Shown: positions 54,302 through 63,369, counted from the first letter of the stretch. The stretch is 64,000 nt of DNA from Pedobacter sp. FW305-3-2-15-E-R2A2 (GCF_038446955.1 NZ_CP151803.1:3472001-3536000), one strand, 5' to 3'. Made by a program: numbers and translations. Notes: generated by a model from the letters alone, not told the origin.

Positions 54302-55602
54302 CGGTTTTTATTTTTAGTTTCTACTACTCCAGCTTTCGAAATCAATACCTTAACTATTTCCCCTTCTTTATTTGGTATAAATTCAATGGTCCTGTCATTA
54401 TCATCTGAGCGAAAAAACTTTGTTTTAGACTCTGGTAATAACTCTATTTCAAAATCACGATAATATAATTTATTGTTTTTTTGCAATATTTTAACGTCTT
54501 CGTAGTTGCCAATATATTTGCTGTAAAAAGTAGTGTCAGTTGCTATTTGCTTGTGCTTATACGGCAGTTCAACATTTTTCCCAAAACATATTGCGGCAAG
54601 ACCATAAGCAATAAGATAGGAGGGTGATTCATTATTTGATAAAACTGTTATAAAAAGATGATCATCTGTATATCTGTTCAATGAACTCATGGTGCCAAAA
54701 AAACCTCCGTCATGTGCAACTAGCTGATGTCCTTGATTGTAAAATGGATTGATTACAAATCCATATCCCCAATTTTGGTCGTTATGAGAAGTAAACATTA
54801 GTTTCTTCATCTCAGTGGATAGGATAGTTGTTCCATACAGCGCCTTGTTCCATAAAGCCAAATCTTCAACAGTAGAATAGACACCATCATGGCCTACATT
54901 GATTCTCCAATTTATGTAGGGGTTCTGGATAAATCCATTTTCAGTTTTAGCATAAACTTTCGCTTTTTTTAGAATTATCGAATCATTATTACTCACACCT
55001 GTGTTCTTCATTCCGACTTTTTCAAATATATTTTTTCTTAAAAAGTCTTCATACTTCTCCCCCGAAACCTTTGTAATAATCCTGGCCAATAAATAATAAC
55101 CTATATTACTATAGGCACTTTTACTTCCTGGTGAAAACTCGTAAGGCATTTTTTTTATTTCAGCATATGCGGAATCACTGTTCATTGTGCTTGTTGCCAA
55201 TTCTTTGAAGCCCAAAGCAAGTCCCGAAGAATGAGATAATAACATGTGAATAGTAACACTATCGGCTTTTGGATAATCCGGAAAAAACTTACTAAGAGGA
55301 TCCGTAAGTGAGAGCCTTCCTTTTTCTACCAATTGAAGAATAGCCGTAGCCGTAAATTGTTTAGTTACTGAAGCCAACTGGAATTTTGTGTCAATAGTGT
55401 TTTTAATATTCCATTCGTAGTCTGCTAAACCGTAGCTTTTTTTCAATAAAACAGCATCATTTTTAGTAATAAGTACAGTGCCACTAAAACCATTAATGGT
55501 AGCTTGAGCATTCATATAATTTTCTAGTTTGCTTTTAAGATCTTTTTGCGAATATCCTACGGAAGAGATGAATGTCAATATTAAGACTAAGATTTGTTTC
55601 AT
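54298..55602 (-). CDS. Serine beta-lactamase-like hydrolase
   Basis: ATG 55602 (MKQILVLILTFISSVGYSQK) is chosen because the earlier ATG at 55620 would overlap the MarR gene and spoil the signal peptide. The 434-residue product has SxxK at S78-V-T-K81, LLSHSSGLALGFKE and a tyrosine motif in SAYSNIGYYLLARI. The C-terminal ~120 residues form a beta-rich domain seen in this family (IGNYEDVKILQKNNKLYYRD). Periplasmic. The MarR gene lies 2 bp upstream and probably controls it. Confidence 0.88.
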   Translation of the reverse strand: MKQILVLILTFISSVGYSQKDLKSKLENYMNAQATINGFSGTVLITKNDAVLLKKSYGLADYEWNIKNTIDTKFQLASVTKQFTATAILQLVEKGRLSLTDPLSKFFPDYPKADSVTIHMLLSHSSGLALGFKELATSTMNSDSAYAEIKKMPYEFSPGSKSAYSNIGYYLLARIITKVSGEKYEDFLRKNIFEKVGMKNTGVSNNDSIILKKAKVYAKTENGFIQNPYINWRINVGHDGVYSTVEDLALWNKALYGTTILSTEMKKLMFTSHNDQNWGYGFVINPFYNQGHQLVAHDGGFFGTMSSLNRYTDDHLFITVLSNNESPSYLIAYGLAAICFGKNVELPYKHKQIATDTTFYSKYIGNYEDVKILQKNNKLYYRDFEIELLPESKTKFFRSDDNDRTIEFIPNKEGEIVKVLISKAGVVETKNKNR

Positions 55603-55604
55603 TT

Positions 55605-56045
55605 TTATTGTTTTTTGCAATTGTCTATTATTCTATTTAGCATTTTATCTAACAATACGATCTCTTCCTCTGAAAAATCATGTAAGGCAGTTTCTCTGTT
55701 TAGCTGAATTACCGGGCCTATTAAATCAATCGTTTTTTTACCTTTCTCAGTTATTTCAAGGATATATTTTCTTCTATCTTCATTATGAACAGTTCTCGCC
55801 AGGTATTCTTTTTGTACCATTAATTCTATCATTCTTGTGATAGAGGCATTGTCTTTAAATACAAGTTGTGCCATTTCATTTTGAGAGATATTTGCATTCT
55901 TAGTTAGTACCATTAGAATCAGACATTGGTCTATGGTAATGTCTTTTACAATGTTTGAAATGTTTTTCTGTGATATTTTCCGATACTCTTTAATTGCTTG
56001 TTCAATTAAATACAGTACAGTTCCGGTTGGGTTTTTACTACTCAT
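55605..56045 (-). CDS. MarR-family transcriptional regulator
   Basis: The 146-residue product has a winged helix: ISQNEMAQLVFKDNASITRM is the recognition region and YLARTVHNEDRRKYILEITE the wing. It is followed at once by the serine hydrolase gene, so the two form an operon. A single-gene repressor/target arrangement is likely. Confidence 0.9.
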   Translation of the reverse strand: MSSKNPTGTVLYLIEQAIKEYRKISQKNISNIVKDITIDQCLILMVLTKNANISQNEMAQLVFKDNASITRMIELMVQKEYLARTVHNEDRRKYILEITEKGKKTIDLIGPVIQLNRETALHDFSEEEIVLLDKMLNRIIDNCKKQ

Positions 56046-56177
56046 CTTATTTTAGTTGACTCAAATATAATTGACATATCAACAATATACCAAGAGAAAT
56101 TTGTCTTTCTGAAAAATCTGTTAAAAATAAGCCCGGCTAATGCGTAGTGTTTGTTCTTTCCTTATAGTAGACTATTA

Positions 56178-56461
56178 AAGATAAACTACTAAATATTACC
56201 AGAGTTGGCGATAATACAAACGGAAGTACGGGACAGCCTCTTCAGATTGAACTCCCAGGCAATGGTACCGCATGGGTCTGTAACAAAAGAGTAAACCTGC
56301 CCAATGGAGAAGAATTTATAGGAATCGGAATAAAGCCACAAATCCTTGTAAAACAAAAGCTGAATGACATTCTATACCCAAGTCAATATGATACTCAATT
56401 GAGTGAAGCTTTGAACTTTCTTCAGAAAAAACGACATATGAGCGGTATCATCAAACTTTAA
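56178..56461 (+). pseudogene. C-terminal scrap of an S41 peptidase
   Basis: The open frame without start reads ITRVGDNTNGSTGQPLQIEL, WVCNKRVNLPNGEEFIGIGI and KPQILVKQKLND, then stops at 56459-56461. This is the tail seen after the catalytic serine in S41 proteases. The first ~350 residues are absent. The tail overlaps the convergent NTPase gene by 11 bp. Confidence 0.75.
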
Positions 56462-56957
56462 TGAGTACCTGGTCTATTCGGTTGGATAAGGTACCGTTTA
56501 CTTCAACTACTTCTATATCAAAATCTCTAATCCAATCATAAAGTAAGTTATTGATCAGTCTTCTTAGTTTTGGCAAATCTACCTGATGGCTTGGTATCAG
56601 ATCTGGTTCTTCTACGGGAACAAATACAAGAAGGTCGATCCGGGCAAGAAGGGTTTGAGCGGTTTCAAATAGCAATTCAATATTCTTATTCGGATCGATA
56701 ACATGCAGATAGGCTAAGATATCAATGATACATCTGTCAAATATCACATTGCCTTGTCTTTTGGAGATCAACTTGACAGAATAATCAAACTGTTCCAAAA
56801 AATCATCAACAGTAGGGATTTCCGAGAATTCATATCCTGCTGCTTCCAGTTGATAATAAGGTTCCATTTCAAGCGTGTAGCCAGGTAGATTCGCCAGAAG
56901 TTCTTCCGCTAGGGTCGATTTACCTACATCATGAGCACCGATTATGGCAATTTTCAT
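56451..56957 (-). CDS. P-loop NTPase (AAA-type, nucleotide kinase-like)
   Basis: The 168-residue product has Walker A GAHDVGKST at residues 7-15 and a Walker-B-like DLLVFVPVEEPDLIPS. VIFDRCIIDILAYLHVID resembles the NadR/thymidylate-kinase-like AAA_28 group. Probably phosphorylates a small metabolite; the substrate is unknown. It is likely a single gene. Confidence 0.8.
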   Translation of the reverse strand: MKIAIIGAHDVGKSTLAEELLANLPGYTLEMEPYYQLEAAGYEFSEIPTVDDFLEQFDYSVKLISKRQGNVIFDRCIIDILAYLHVIDPNKNIELLFETAQTLLARIDLLVFVPVEEPDLIPSHQVDLPKLRRLINNLLYDWIRDFDIEVVEVNGTLSNRIDQVLIKV

Positions 56958-57223
56958 TATAAACGAAATGTTTTTTTATGATTCTTCTACTTGGTTCGTG
57001 TTTTAAACTATTGGTTCGTGTTGACACGATGAGGGACCGCAAGAAAGTTTTAAAGAAGCCAATGACGTGTCCGAGACCAAGACTTCCATATGCATATAAA
57101 TAGCTATACATAAAATACTGATTAAGAAAAAATCTGCTACCGGTGATTCAGGAACAAAATGATATACTGACGTAGAAGTAAATTCAATGAAAAGTATTGG
57201 TTGGTGGCTAAAAATCTAAATAG

Positions 57224-57802
57224 TTAATTTTGCCTTATTCCTGCCAATTTTACTTTATCAAGCCAAGCTTTACGCTGACTTTCATCGGAGGTTTTAATAA
57301 TTCCGATATACGTAACATTTACCGGTTTTATCCCACAAAATTCTAAAACCGATCTCTTAAGCTGATTCACACTTGGTCTTCCGAACATCAATCTGTAATA
57401 TAGACTCGGTTGATCTAACGTTGTTATAATATGTGCTGTTTTACCTTTTAAAAGTTTATCCCACCATACAGAGTTTTCCCTGTATCTAAAGGCTTTCCCC
57501 GGCAAAAATAATCTGTCAATAAATCCCTTTGTAATGGCAGGTAATCCACCCCACCAAACCGGGTGTATCCATACCAGATGATCTGCCCAAAGAATTTTAT
57601 CCCAAGCTTCAACCAGATCAGTTTCCCACTCCATTATTTTCTGATAGCCAAACTGAAGATTAGGATTAAAACTAAGTTCCGAAATGACAATTTCTTTGAT
57701 CTCAGCACCGGATTCCAGCGCTCCTTTTCTGTAGGATTCGGCAATTCCAAAATTAAACGATTCCTTGTTAGGATGCCCATTGATAATCAATATTTTTTTC
57801 AT
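57224..57802 (-). CDS. NAD(P)H dehydrogenase (quinone), flavodoxin-like fold
   Basis: The 192-residue product starts KKILIINGHPNKESFNFGIA (FMN phosphate loop) and carries HLVWIHPVWWGGLPAITKGF, followed by IDRLFLPGKAF. Same family and near-identical layout as the gene at 17465-18049. Reduces quinones or small aromatics with NAD(P)H. No linked hydrolase here; single gene. Confidence 0.9.
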   Translation of the reverse strand: MKKILIINGHPNKESFNFGIAESYRKGALESGAEIKEIVISELSFNPNLQFGYQKIMEWETDLVEAWDKILWADHLVWIHPVWWGGLPAITKGFIDRLFLPGKAFRYRENSVWWDKLLKGKTAHIITTLDQPSLYYRLMFGRPSVNQLKRSVLEFCGIKPVNVTYIGIIKTSDESQRKAWLDKVKLAGIRQN

Positions 57803-57863
57803 GGTTATTAATTTTCCAATATCAAATTTATTCTAAATTATATTTTTTGAAAGGTATACCTCA

Positions 57864-58469
57864 TCAATGTCTTTTCAGCACATAAGCATAAGTGAACGCA
57901 ATCTTCTGATCCTGAAGGTCCCATTTTGATGTTTCCATTCTCACCAGTTCTCTATACTTTTTACTGATATCTCTCAACGAATTACCGACCGATTTTCGGA
58001 GGTATTCACTATCGCTGGCTTTATGCTGACTTATGAGGACTATGGCCACTTCAGGATACGTTTTAAAATAAGGTCGTCCTGTCCAGATCCGCAAGCCTTC
58101 GGTAACCGCACGGCAAACATTTGGATGTTCATTACTGAGCCATGATTTGATTTCGGGGAGTGAATTCTCGTAGCCGTTATCCTTACAATACTGATCAAAT
58201 GCTTTCGCAATGATTTCCTGGACCTGCCAGCTCTCGTCCGAACACGCAGTCTTTTCTAGTAAAGGAAGCACTTCATTATCCTTGGCTGCAATATATCCCA
58301 GAACGAAGATGGCGCAGCAACGGATTTGGTAGAACTGGCTTTTTAGCATATTGATAGCTATCGTTTTTGAATCCGATAACGTTTTATTGTCAATTATTTT
58401 TTTGGCCTCCGATTCAAATAGTTTAAATCCATTTTTTACTTGTGTCAGTCTCTGTAAAAGATCATTCAT
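57864..58469 (-). CDS. DNA alkylation repeat (HEAT-like) protein
   Basis: The 201-residue all-helical protein has the AlkD-like HEAT pattern: FYQIRCCAIFVLGYIAAKDN, SWQVQEIIAKAFDQYCKDNG and VAIVLISQHKASDSEYLRKS. The AlkC/AlkD families excise alkylated purines. In AlkD the catalytic pocket uses Trp and Asp; candidates here are Trp in IRIWTG and KSWLSN, but I cannot assign them. It precedes a broken dinB, so both once lay in a DNA-repair context. Confidence 0.75.
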   Translation of the reverse strand: MNDLLQRLTQVKNGFKLFESEAKKIIDNKTLSDSKTIAINMLKSQFYQIRCCAIFVLGYIAAKDNEVLPLLEKTACSDESWQVQEIIAKAFDQYCKDNGYENSLPEIKSWLSNEHPNVCRAVTEGLRIWTGRPYFKTYPEVAIVLISQHKASDSEYLRKSVGNSLRDISKKYRELVRMETSKWDLQDQKIAFTYAYVLKRH

Positions 58470-58645
58470 TGCCTTGTCTCCTTATTTACTTATGCAATTT
58501 ACAACTATTGAAATATTTTAGAAAACTATGGTTTTGTTCTTCCCTATTGTACCTAACAAAAAAACTGCCGAGGGTAGGGCTTTTTGGAGTAGGCCCATAT
58601 AATGGAAATCTGCGACGACTGCAAACATTGATCTGTATTTTAAAG

Positions 58646-58679
58646 CTAACAACATTAGTATTAATACTAATATTGTTAG
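58646..58679. promoter_or_regulatory. 34-bp near-perfect palindrome upstream of dinB remnant
   Basis: The central 18 bp ATTAGTATTAATACTAAT are a perfect palindrome. CTAACAA and TTGTTAG extend it with one mismatched pair. It lies 56 bp before the dinB start and looks like the operator of a dimeric regulator, perhaps the SOS repressor of this group. Confidence 0.55.
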
Positions 58680-58734
58680 TGAATTTTCTTGTTTTACCAA
58701 AATCCTTCGCTAGCTTTGTTGTTCATTTTAATTT

Positions 58735-59259
58735 ATGAATATTCCAAAGCACATCATCCGTATGGATCAGGATGCTTTTTTCGTGTCCGTAGAGGTCAGG
58801 AAAGATCCATCATTGATTGGCAAAGCCAGTTATTATTGGCGGGCGGTACATCAGATCGTGGTGTGGTTGCTTCATGCAGTTATGAAGCTCGTAAATATGG
58901 GGTTCATTCTGCAATGCCTTCTAGAATGGCCAAACTTTTACGTCCACAGGCTATTTTTGTTCGTGGGAATATGGATCAATATTCCAAAGCATCGCTCGAA
59001 ATAACGGACATCCTTCGTGAGCGTGTGCCACTTATTGAGAAAGCGAGTATAGACGAACATTATATAGATATGACAGGCATGGACCGTTTTCATGGAGTGA
59101 TGAAGTATGCACATGAATTAAGGTCGCAGGTCATTAAGGAGACTGGGCTTCCAATTTCCTTCGGATTATCGGTTAATAAAACGGTTTCCAAAATGGCGAA
59201 TAATGAATGCAAGCCAAATGGGGAATTAAATATTGAGCAACCCAAAGGGAATAGACTAT
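58735..59259 (+). pseudogene. dinB: DNA polymerase IV (dinB) remnant
   Basis: The start MNIPKHIIRMDQDAFFVSVE is a perfect Y-family N-terminus. Near 58830 the frame shifts, and the gene goes on in another frame as GGTSDRGVVASCSYEARKYG, then VHSAMPSRMAKLL, PLIEKASIDEHYIDMTGMDR (with the catalytic SIDE acidic pair kept) and GLSVNKTVSKMANNE. At about 59255 it breaks off into the reversed integrase fragment. The full gene would have ~360-400 residues, so the little-finger domain is lost. It is dead both by frameshift and by truncation. Confidence 0.88.
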
Positions 59260-59965
59260 TCACCAGTTATTCTGCAGTTCATCCGCTGTCAGGTAATTAC
59301 GGTGTACTTCTTTGGATTTCAACTTATAGCCAAAGAAAGGATCGTTACTGATCCATTTGTTACTGACACAAATGCGGATGATCTTTCCTAAGTTTTTAAG
59401 GTGTTTAATAGCGGTATTGTTGGTATTTGCTTTTTGACTACGCAGGTAGAAATCAAACCCACTGATAAACTCATGGTCTACATGTTTTACATTCAGGTCG
59501 CTTTTACCGTATTGAAAAGTGAGATAGTCACAAACTTGCCTTTCAAGTACTTCAAATCTTTTGAGCGTTCCTTTGGCGTAATCTTTTCCCACCAATGCTT
59601 TCATCTTTGCATTGTGGATTTTAATGGCCTCCGATAGGGTATGTGATTTTTCTGCTTTGCCTAAGTATTTGCATTTAATATTATCGGCAGTTATTCTGGC
59701 TCCATCTACGGTAAGTAGAGTATGCGCTGCATAAACCTCGGCTTTCATGCTTTCCAGATAAGCGTTCAGGGTTTTAACATCTTCTTTTGTGCCGATGACT
59801 TTTCCGGCTTTTGCATTCCACCGTTCCGGCTCACAACTCCTGCTGGTTGACATTTCTGCACGAACTCCGTCCACTGTAATTCTTAAAAAGATAAAGTAAA
59901 CAAGCACCTTTTGTGTAGTTTTTTGGTTTTTTCAAAAAGAAAAGTACGCTAAAATTAGTTTTCAT
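59260..59965 (-). pseudogene. Tyrosine integrase remnant, second copy
   Basis: The ATG at 59965 starts the same N-terminus as the copy at 2478, but one extra A near 59905 shifts the frame, so only AEMSTSRSCEPERWNAKAGK onward reads through. It then extends further than the first copy, through the core-binding domain (HEFISGFDFYLRSQKANTNN) to LTADELQNN. It is cut there by the junction with dinB. The catalytic domain is missing. It belongs to the 704-bp repeat 59521-60224. Confidence 0.87.
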
Positions 59966-60155
59966 AACGATAACATTAAGGTTAAACAAAAATAGCTTCG
60001 CAGTTCTATGGATACAAGATATTCAAATTTTGAAGTGGATGAATATCAGTATGTTAATGCGAAATAGGGGAGTTTGATGAAATAAAGAACAACGTGCATA
60101 ATGACGCACATTTTATATGTGATTTATTGCATATTTTGATATATCCCGTAAAAGA

Positions 60156-60188
60156 AAAACCCTGCAATCATTTGATTTGCAGGGTTTT
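60156..60188. terminator. Hairpin, copy of the tRNA-Lys terminator
   Basis: AAAACCCTGCAA and TTGCAGGGTTTT pair, identical to the hairpin at 2669-2703. Here no tRNA gene is attached, so the hairpin travelled with the element end. Confidence 0.65.
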
Positions 60189-60212
60189 AGTTCCTTTTGA
60201 TACTGTTGTTTG

Positions 60213-60224
60213 TGATCCCGCTGG
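60213..60224. repeat. Second copy of the tRNA-Lys attachment core
   Basis: TGATCCCGCTGG is identical to 2726-2737 and is followed by unrelated sequence, so only the 3' end of a tRNA-Lys gene is present. This is what a tRNA-site integration leaves at the far boundary, or what a second integration at a secondary site would carry. Confidence 0.7.
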
Positions 60225-60421
60225 CATCATATTATAGAAGACAAATCGCACTTTTTTGCGTTATTTCAAAGGTTTTCAAATCGCGGCCCTAAATGGGTCA
60301 CCATTTTTTTTGACCTGTTTTGACGTGTTTTAAAGAACTTCTTTGTGATTCTCAAAGATAAAAAAATCAGCATAAAAATGGAACTTAAATATGATGCGAG
60401 CGCTAAAGGCTTCTTAACTAA

Positions 60422-61030
60422 TTAATCCATCTGTAAAAGTTGATTATATTTTACAAAGGAGGAAACGGTCAATCGATGAACTCCTATAATCCGGCCAATG
60501 GCGCTAAATGAAACATTCTTATCTAACAATTCTTTAATCCTCTTCTCTTGACCAGTAAGCTTTGTTTTAGCAGACTTACGTCCTAGGGGGCGACCTAAAA
60601 TAACTCCCTCTGCCTTTTTTCTTGCTAAAGCTTCTTTAGTTCTTTGCGAAATAAGATTACGTTCTATTTCTGCTGAAAGACCAAAAGCAAACGCTAACAC
60701 CTTTGAATTAATATCACTTCCTAATCGATAATTGTCTTTTATGGTCCAAACGTGAATATCTCTGTTCATACATTCATTAAGAATTCCCATTATCATAAGT
60801 AGGTTTCTTCCTAGTCTTGATAATTCAGAACAAATTAAGATGTCTTCTTTTTTCATCTTTTTTAATAAATTACCTAATTTTCTTTCATGAATACTTTTTG
60901 ATCCAGAAATAGTTTCTTCTATCCATTTGTCTACCACTAGTGTATTTTTTTCGCAAAATTGATTGACTTCAAATCTTTGATTTTCTACTGTTTGCTTGTC
61001 TGTACTCACACGAATGTATCCGTAAATCAT
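60422..61030 (-). CDS. Serine recombinase, Mpi-like DNA invertase
   Basis: In the 202-residue resolvase/invertase the nucleophile Ser is in GYIRVSTDKQ, with ELSRLGRNLLMIM and AFAFGLSAEIERNLISQRTK downstream. A C-terminal helix-turn-helix is at about 160-195 (VSFSAIGRIIGVHRLTVSSF). The motifs TIKDNYRLGSDINSKVLAFA and SGLK-type spacing are very close to the Bacteroides master invertase Mpi, which flips capsule promoters. Here it lies beside two inverted specificity modules of a DNA-modification gene, so it is a good candidate to invert them. Confidence 0.92.
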   Translation of the reverse strand: MIYGYIRVSTDKQTVENQRFEVNQFCEKNTLVVDKWIEETISGSKSIHERKLGNLLKKMKKEDILICSELSRLGRNLLMIMGILNECMNRDIHVWTIKDNYRLGSDINSKVLAFAFGLSAEIERNLISQRTKEALARKKAEGVILGRPLGRKSAKTKLTGQEKRIKELLDKNVSFSAIGRIIGVHRLTVSSFVKYNQLLQMD

Positions 61031-61081
61031 AATGTTTGTGTTTAAATTTATTATAAGATGATTGTTTAAAATAATTCAAAA

Positions 61082-61999
61082 TTGTATAAAATAAACCTAT
61101 GCAATTTTTTATCATCTAAAACCAGCGTTTTTGTTAGACAGAAGAGTATATACTCTGGATTCACAACCTCTGAAAGTTGGGTTATATTATCCTCAATTGA
61201 AAAAGATATTAAACAAAAAATTGAAACCAAAGGAATACCATTAAAAGACTGGGATATTAATATTAACTATGGCATAAAAACAGGGTACAACGATGCTTTT
61301 ATAATTTCTGGTGAGAAGCGAGATGAGTTAATTTTTTCAGATCCTAAAAGTGAAGAAATTATACGACCTATTTTACGTGGCAGGGACATCAAAAGATATG
61401 GTTATGAATTCGCAGATAATTGGTTAATAACGTCACATAATGGAATTAAGGAAAAGGGCATAGATCCCATTGATATCAACGATTATCCAGCTGTTAAGGA
61501 ACACCTCGACCACCATTATTCTAGTTTAGAAAGAAGAGCGGATAAAGGAATTACCCCTTACAATTTAAGGAACTGTGCTTATATGGAGGATTTTTATAGA
61601 CAGAAAATTGTCTGGGGCAATTTAAATCTAACAGCTGCATATACTGTCGCTGAAGGGGGAATATTCATTAATGCTCCATGCCCAATAATAGTTCCAGCAA
61701 ATAAATATTTACTAGCGATCTTAAATTCAAAACTGGCAGATTATTACATAAGAAAGCTCGGGGTTACCCGTAATGGAGGCTATTTCGAATATAAGCCCAT
61801 GTTTATAGAGAAACTCCCAGTGCCTTTGCTAGAGCGAGAGGATCAAGATGTGTTTATTGAAATAGTTGATAAAATACTTGATCACAAAGCTAAGAATATT
61901 GATATAGCTAGTTTGGAAAATGAACTTAACGAGCTCGTTTTTAAACTTTATGAGCTAGAAACCCATGAAGTGGATTTTTTAAAACAAAAAACCAACTAA
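61082..61999 (+). CDS. Silent C-terminal specificity module of a type IIG/Eco57I-like enzyme
   Basis: The frame has no ATG and opens shortly after a stop at 61067-61069, so it is a partial gene. INYGIKTGYNDAFIISGEKR, PILRGRDIKRYGYEFADNWL and EDFYRQKIVWGNLNL are the conserved parts of the TaqI/Eco57I-type C-terminal specificity domain (target-recognition region). The methyltransferase part (NPPY motif) is missing. It lies tail to tail with the homologous minus-strand module and would become the expressed end after inversion. Confidence 0.8.
   Translation: MYKINLCNFLSSKTSVFVRQKSIYSGFTTSESWVILSSIEKDIKQKIETKGIPLKDWDININYGIKTGYNDAFIISGEKRDELIFSDPKSEEIIRPILRGRDIKRYGYEFADNWLITSHNGIKEKGIDPIDINDYPAVKEHLDHHYSSLERRADKGITPYNLRNCAYMEDFYRQKIVWGNLNLTAAYTVAEGGIFINAPCPIIVPANKYLLAILNSKLADYYIRKLGVTRNGGYFEYKPMFIEKLPVPLLEREDQDVFIEIVDKILDHKAKNIDIASLENELNELVFKLYELETHEVDFLKQKTN
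61585..61618. repeat. 34-bp perfect inverted repeat, left copy
   Basis: Identical in reverse complement to 63766-63799 over 34 bp. It encodes the shared peptide EDFYRQKIVWG in both modules and contains the small dyad AGACA-N6-TGTCT. It is the only long identity visible between the two modules and could be a crossover site. The modules also resemble each other just upstream (KRYGYEFAD) with lower DNA identity. Confidence 0.85.
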
Positions 62000-62014
62000 A
62001 AATCCTTTAAAAGA

Positions 62015-63349
62015 GGCAGTGTACAGAAATCTGTGTAAATGAAATTTGGGGTTAGGGTATCAGACCTTAACCCTTTGTTCAAAAATAGCAATAAACTGAT
62101 TTATAATCAACGGCCAGTTATGAATGGGCATCGTCCACTTTTTAGTGGCTTCCATTAAGGCCAGGTAAACAGATTTTTTCACAGCCTCATCGGTTGGAAA
62201 AGACATTTTATTTTTGGTGTATTTTCTGATCTTTCCATTCAAATTTTCAATTAAATTAGTTGTATAAATGATTTTCCTGATTTCCAGGGGGAACTCAAAA
62301 AATGCCGTCAGGTCATCCCAGTTTATCCGCCAGCTTCGAATCGCATAAGGATATTTTATTCCCCATTTTAACTCAAATGTTGTGAGTTCAGCTTCTGCTG
62401 CCTGCTTATTGGGAGCTGAATAAATGGGCTTCATATCTTCCGTAAATGGCTTTTTATCCTTCCATACCACATACTTGCAGGCATTACGAATCTGATGAAC
62501 CACACAAATCTGAGTGGTAGATTGCGGAAATACAGAACGGATGGTCTGAGTAAAGCCACCCAGGTTATCGGTGCATGTGATCAGAATATCCTGAACACCT
62601 CTGGTCTGCAAATCAGTGAGCACACTCATCCAAAAAGCACTACTTTCATTCTTTCCCAGCCATAGCCCCAATACTTCCTTACGGCCTTCCATATTAAGTC
62701 CAACAGCCAGATAGATCGTTTTATTGATGACCTTATTACTTTCTCTTACTTTGAAAACAATGCCATCCATCCACACAATCATATATACCGGATCAAGTGG
62801 GCGATTCTGCCAGGCTAAAATATCATCAGTTACTCTTGCTGTTATGGTCGAAATGGTAGAGGGTGGTAAACGAAAGTCATATAACTCACGAAGTTCTTCT
62901 TCAATGTCAGCATTGGACATCCCCTTGGCATATAAAGAAACTACCAACTTTTCTATGCCTTCTGAGAGTTTACTCCGTTTGGGAAGGATCTGTGGATCAA
63001 AACTGGAATCCCGGTCTCTGGGGACTTTGACATCCAGTTCTCCATGTTCTGTTTTTACCTTCTTTTCGCCATAACCATTACGGGAATTATCGGTTTGTTT
63101 GCGTTGTTTATCGTGCTTAACATAGCCCAGATGAGAATCAAGCTCCCCTTCAAGCATCTTTTCAACGCCTCGTTTATACATCTGATCCATGAAGCTCATG
63201 AAATCTTTGCCGTCCTTAAACTGTTTAAGGAAATCGTCATTTAAAAAATCTTCTGCTTGCATCTTTTAAATTCCTTTCTCTAATTTACATAAAAATGGGA
63301 TCTAAGTTTTTACCTCAAATCCCATTTACACAGTTTTTTGGATACTACC
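62015..63349. mobile_element. IS256-family insertion sequence with 8-bp target duplication
   Basis: The element of 1335 bp starts GGCAGTGTACAG on the left and GGTAGTATCCAA read from the right. The terminal repeats share CTGTGTAAATG at the same depth. It is flanked by TTAAAAGA at 62007-62014 and 63350-63357. Without it the two specificity modules would end about 25 bp apart. It has an intact transposase gene. Confidence 0.88.
62060..63262 (-). CDS. IS256-family transposase
   Basis: The 400-residue product carries the DDE triad in [10 protein letters not shown] (Asp), [12 protein letters not shown] (Asp) and [15 protein letters not shown] region (Glu). The N-terminus [20 protein letters not shown] and [20 protein letters not shown] are typical of the family. 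Length is normal and there are no frameshifts, so it may be active. Confidence 0.95.
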   Translation of the reverse strand: MQAEDFLNDDFLKQFKDGKDFMSFMDQMYKRGVEKMLEGELDSHLGYVKHDKQRKQTDNSRNGYGEKKVKTEHGELDVKVPRDRDSSFDPQILPKRSKLSEGIEKLVVSLYAKGMSNADIEEELRELYDFRLPPSTISTITARVTDDILAWQNRPLDPVYMIVWMDGIVFKVRESNKVINKTIYLAVGLNMEGRKEVLGLWLGKNESSAFWMSVLTDLQTRGVQDILITCTDNLGGFTQTIRSVFPQSTTQICVVHQIRNACKYVVWKDKKPFTEDMKPIYSAPNKQAAEAELTTFELKWGIKYPYAIRSWRINWDDLTAFFEFPLEIRKIIYTTNLIENLNGKIRKYTKNKMSFPTDEAVKKSVYLALMEATKKWTMPIHNWPLIINQFIAIFEQRVKV

Positions 63350-63369
63350 TTAAAAGAGATGGGTTTACT

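Noticed and set aside
57000..57030. TTGGTTCGTGTT repeated near 56992 and 57013
   Set aside because: Only two copies in a short intergenic gap, no flanking signal; too little to call an operator or CRISPR-like repeat.
60225..60421. Possible second tRNA or small RNA after the att core
   Set aside because: No cloverleaf or promoter-terminator pair can be drawn; only the 12-bp tRNA end is present.
61124..61145. TAGACAGAA near the start of the left specificity module as an outer invertase site
   Set aside because: Nine bases shared with the 34-bp repeat are too few, and the partner site would lie outside the window.
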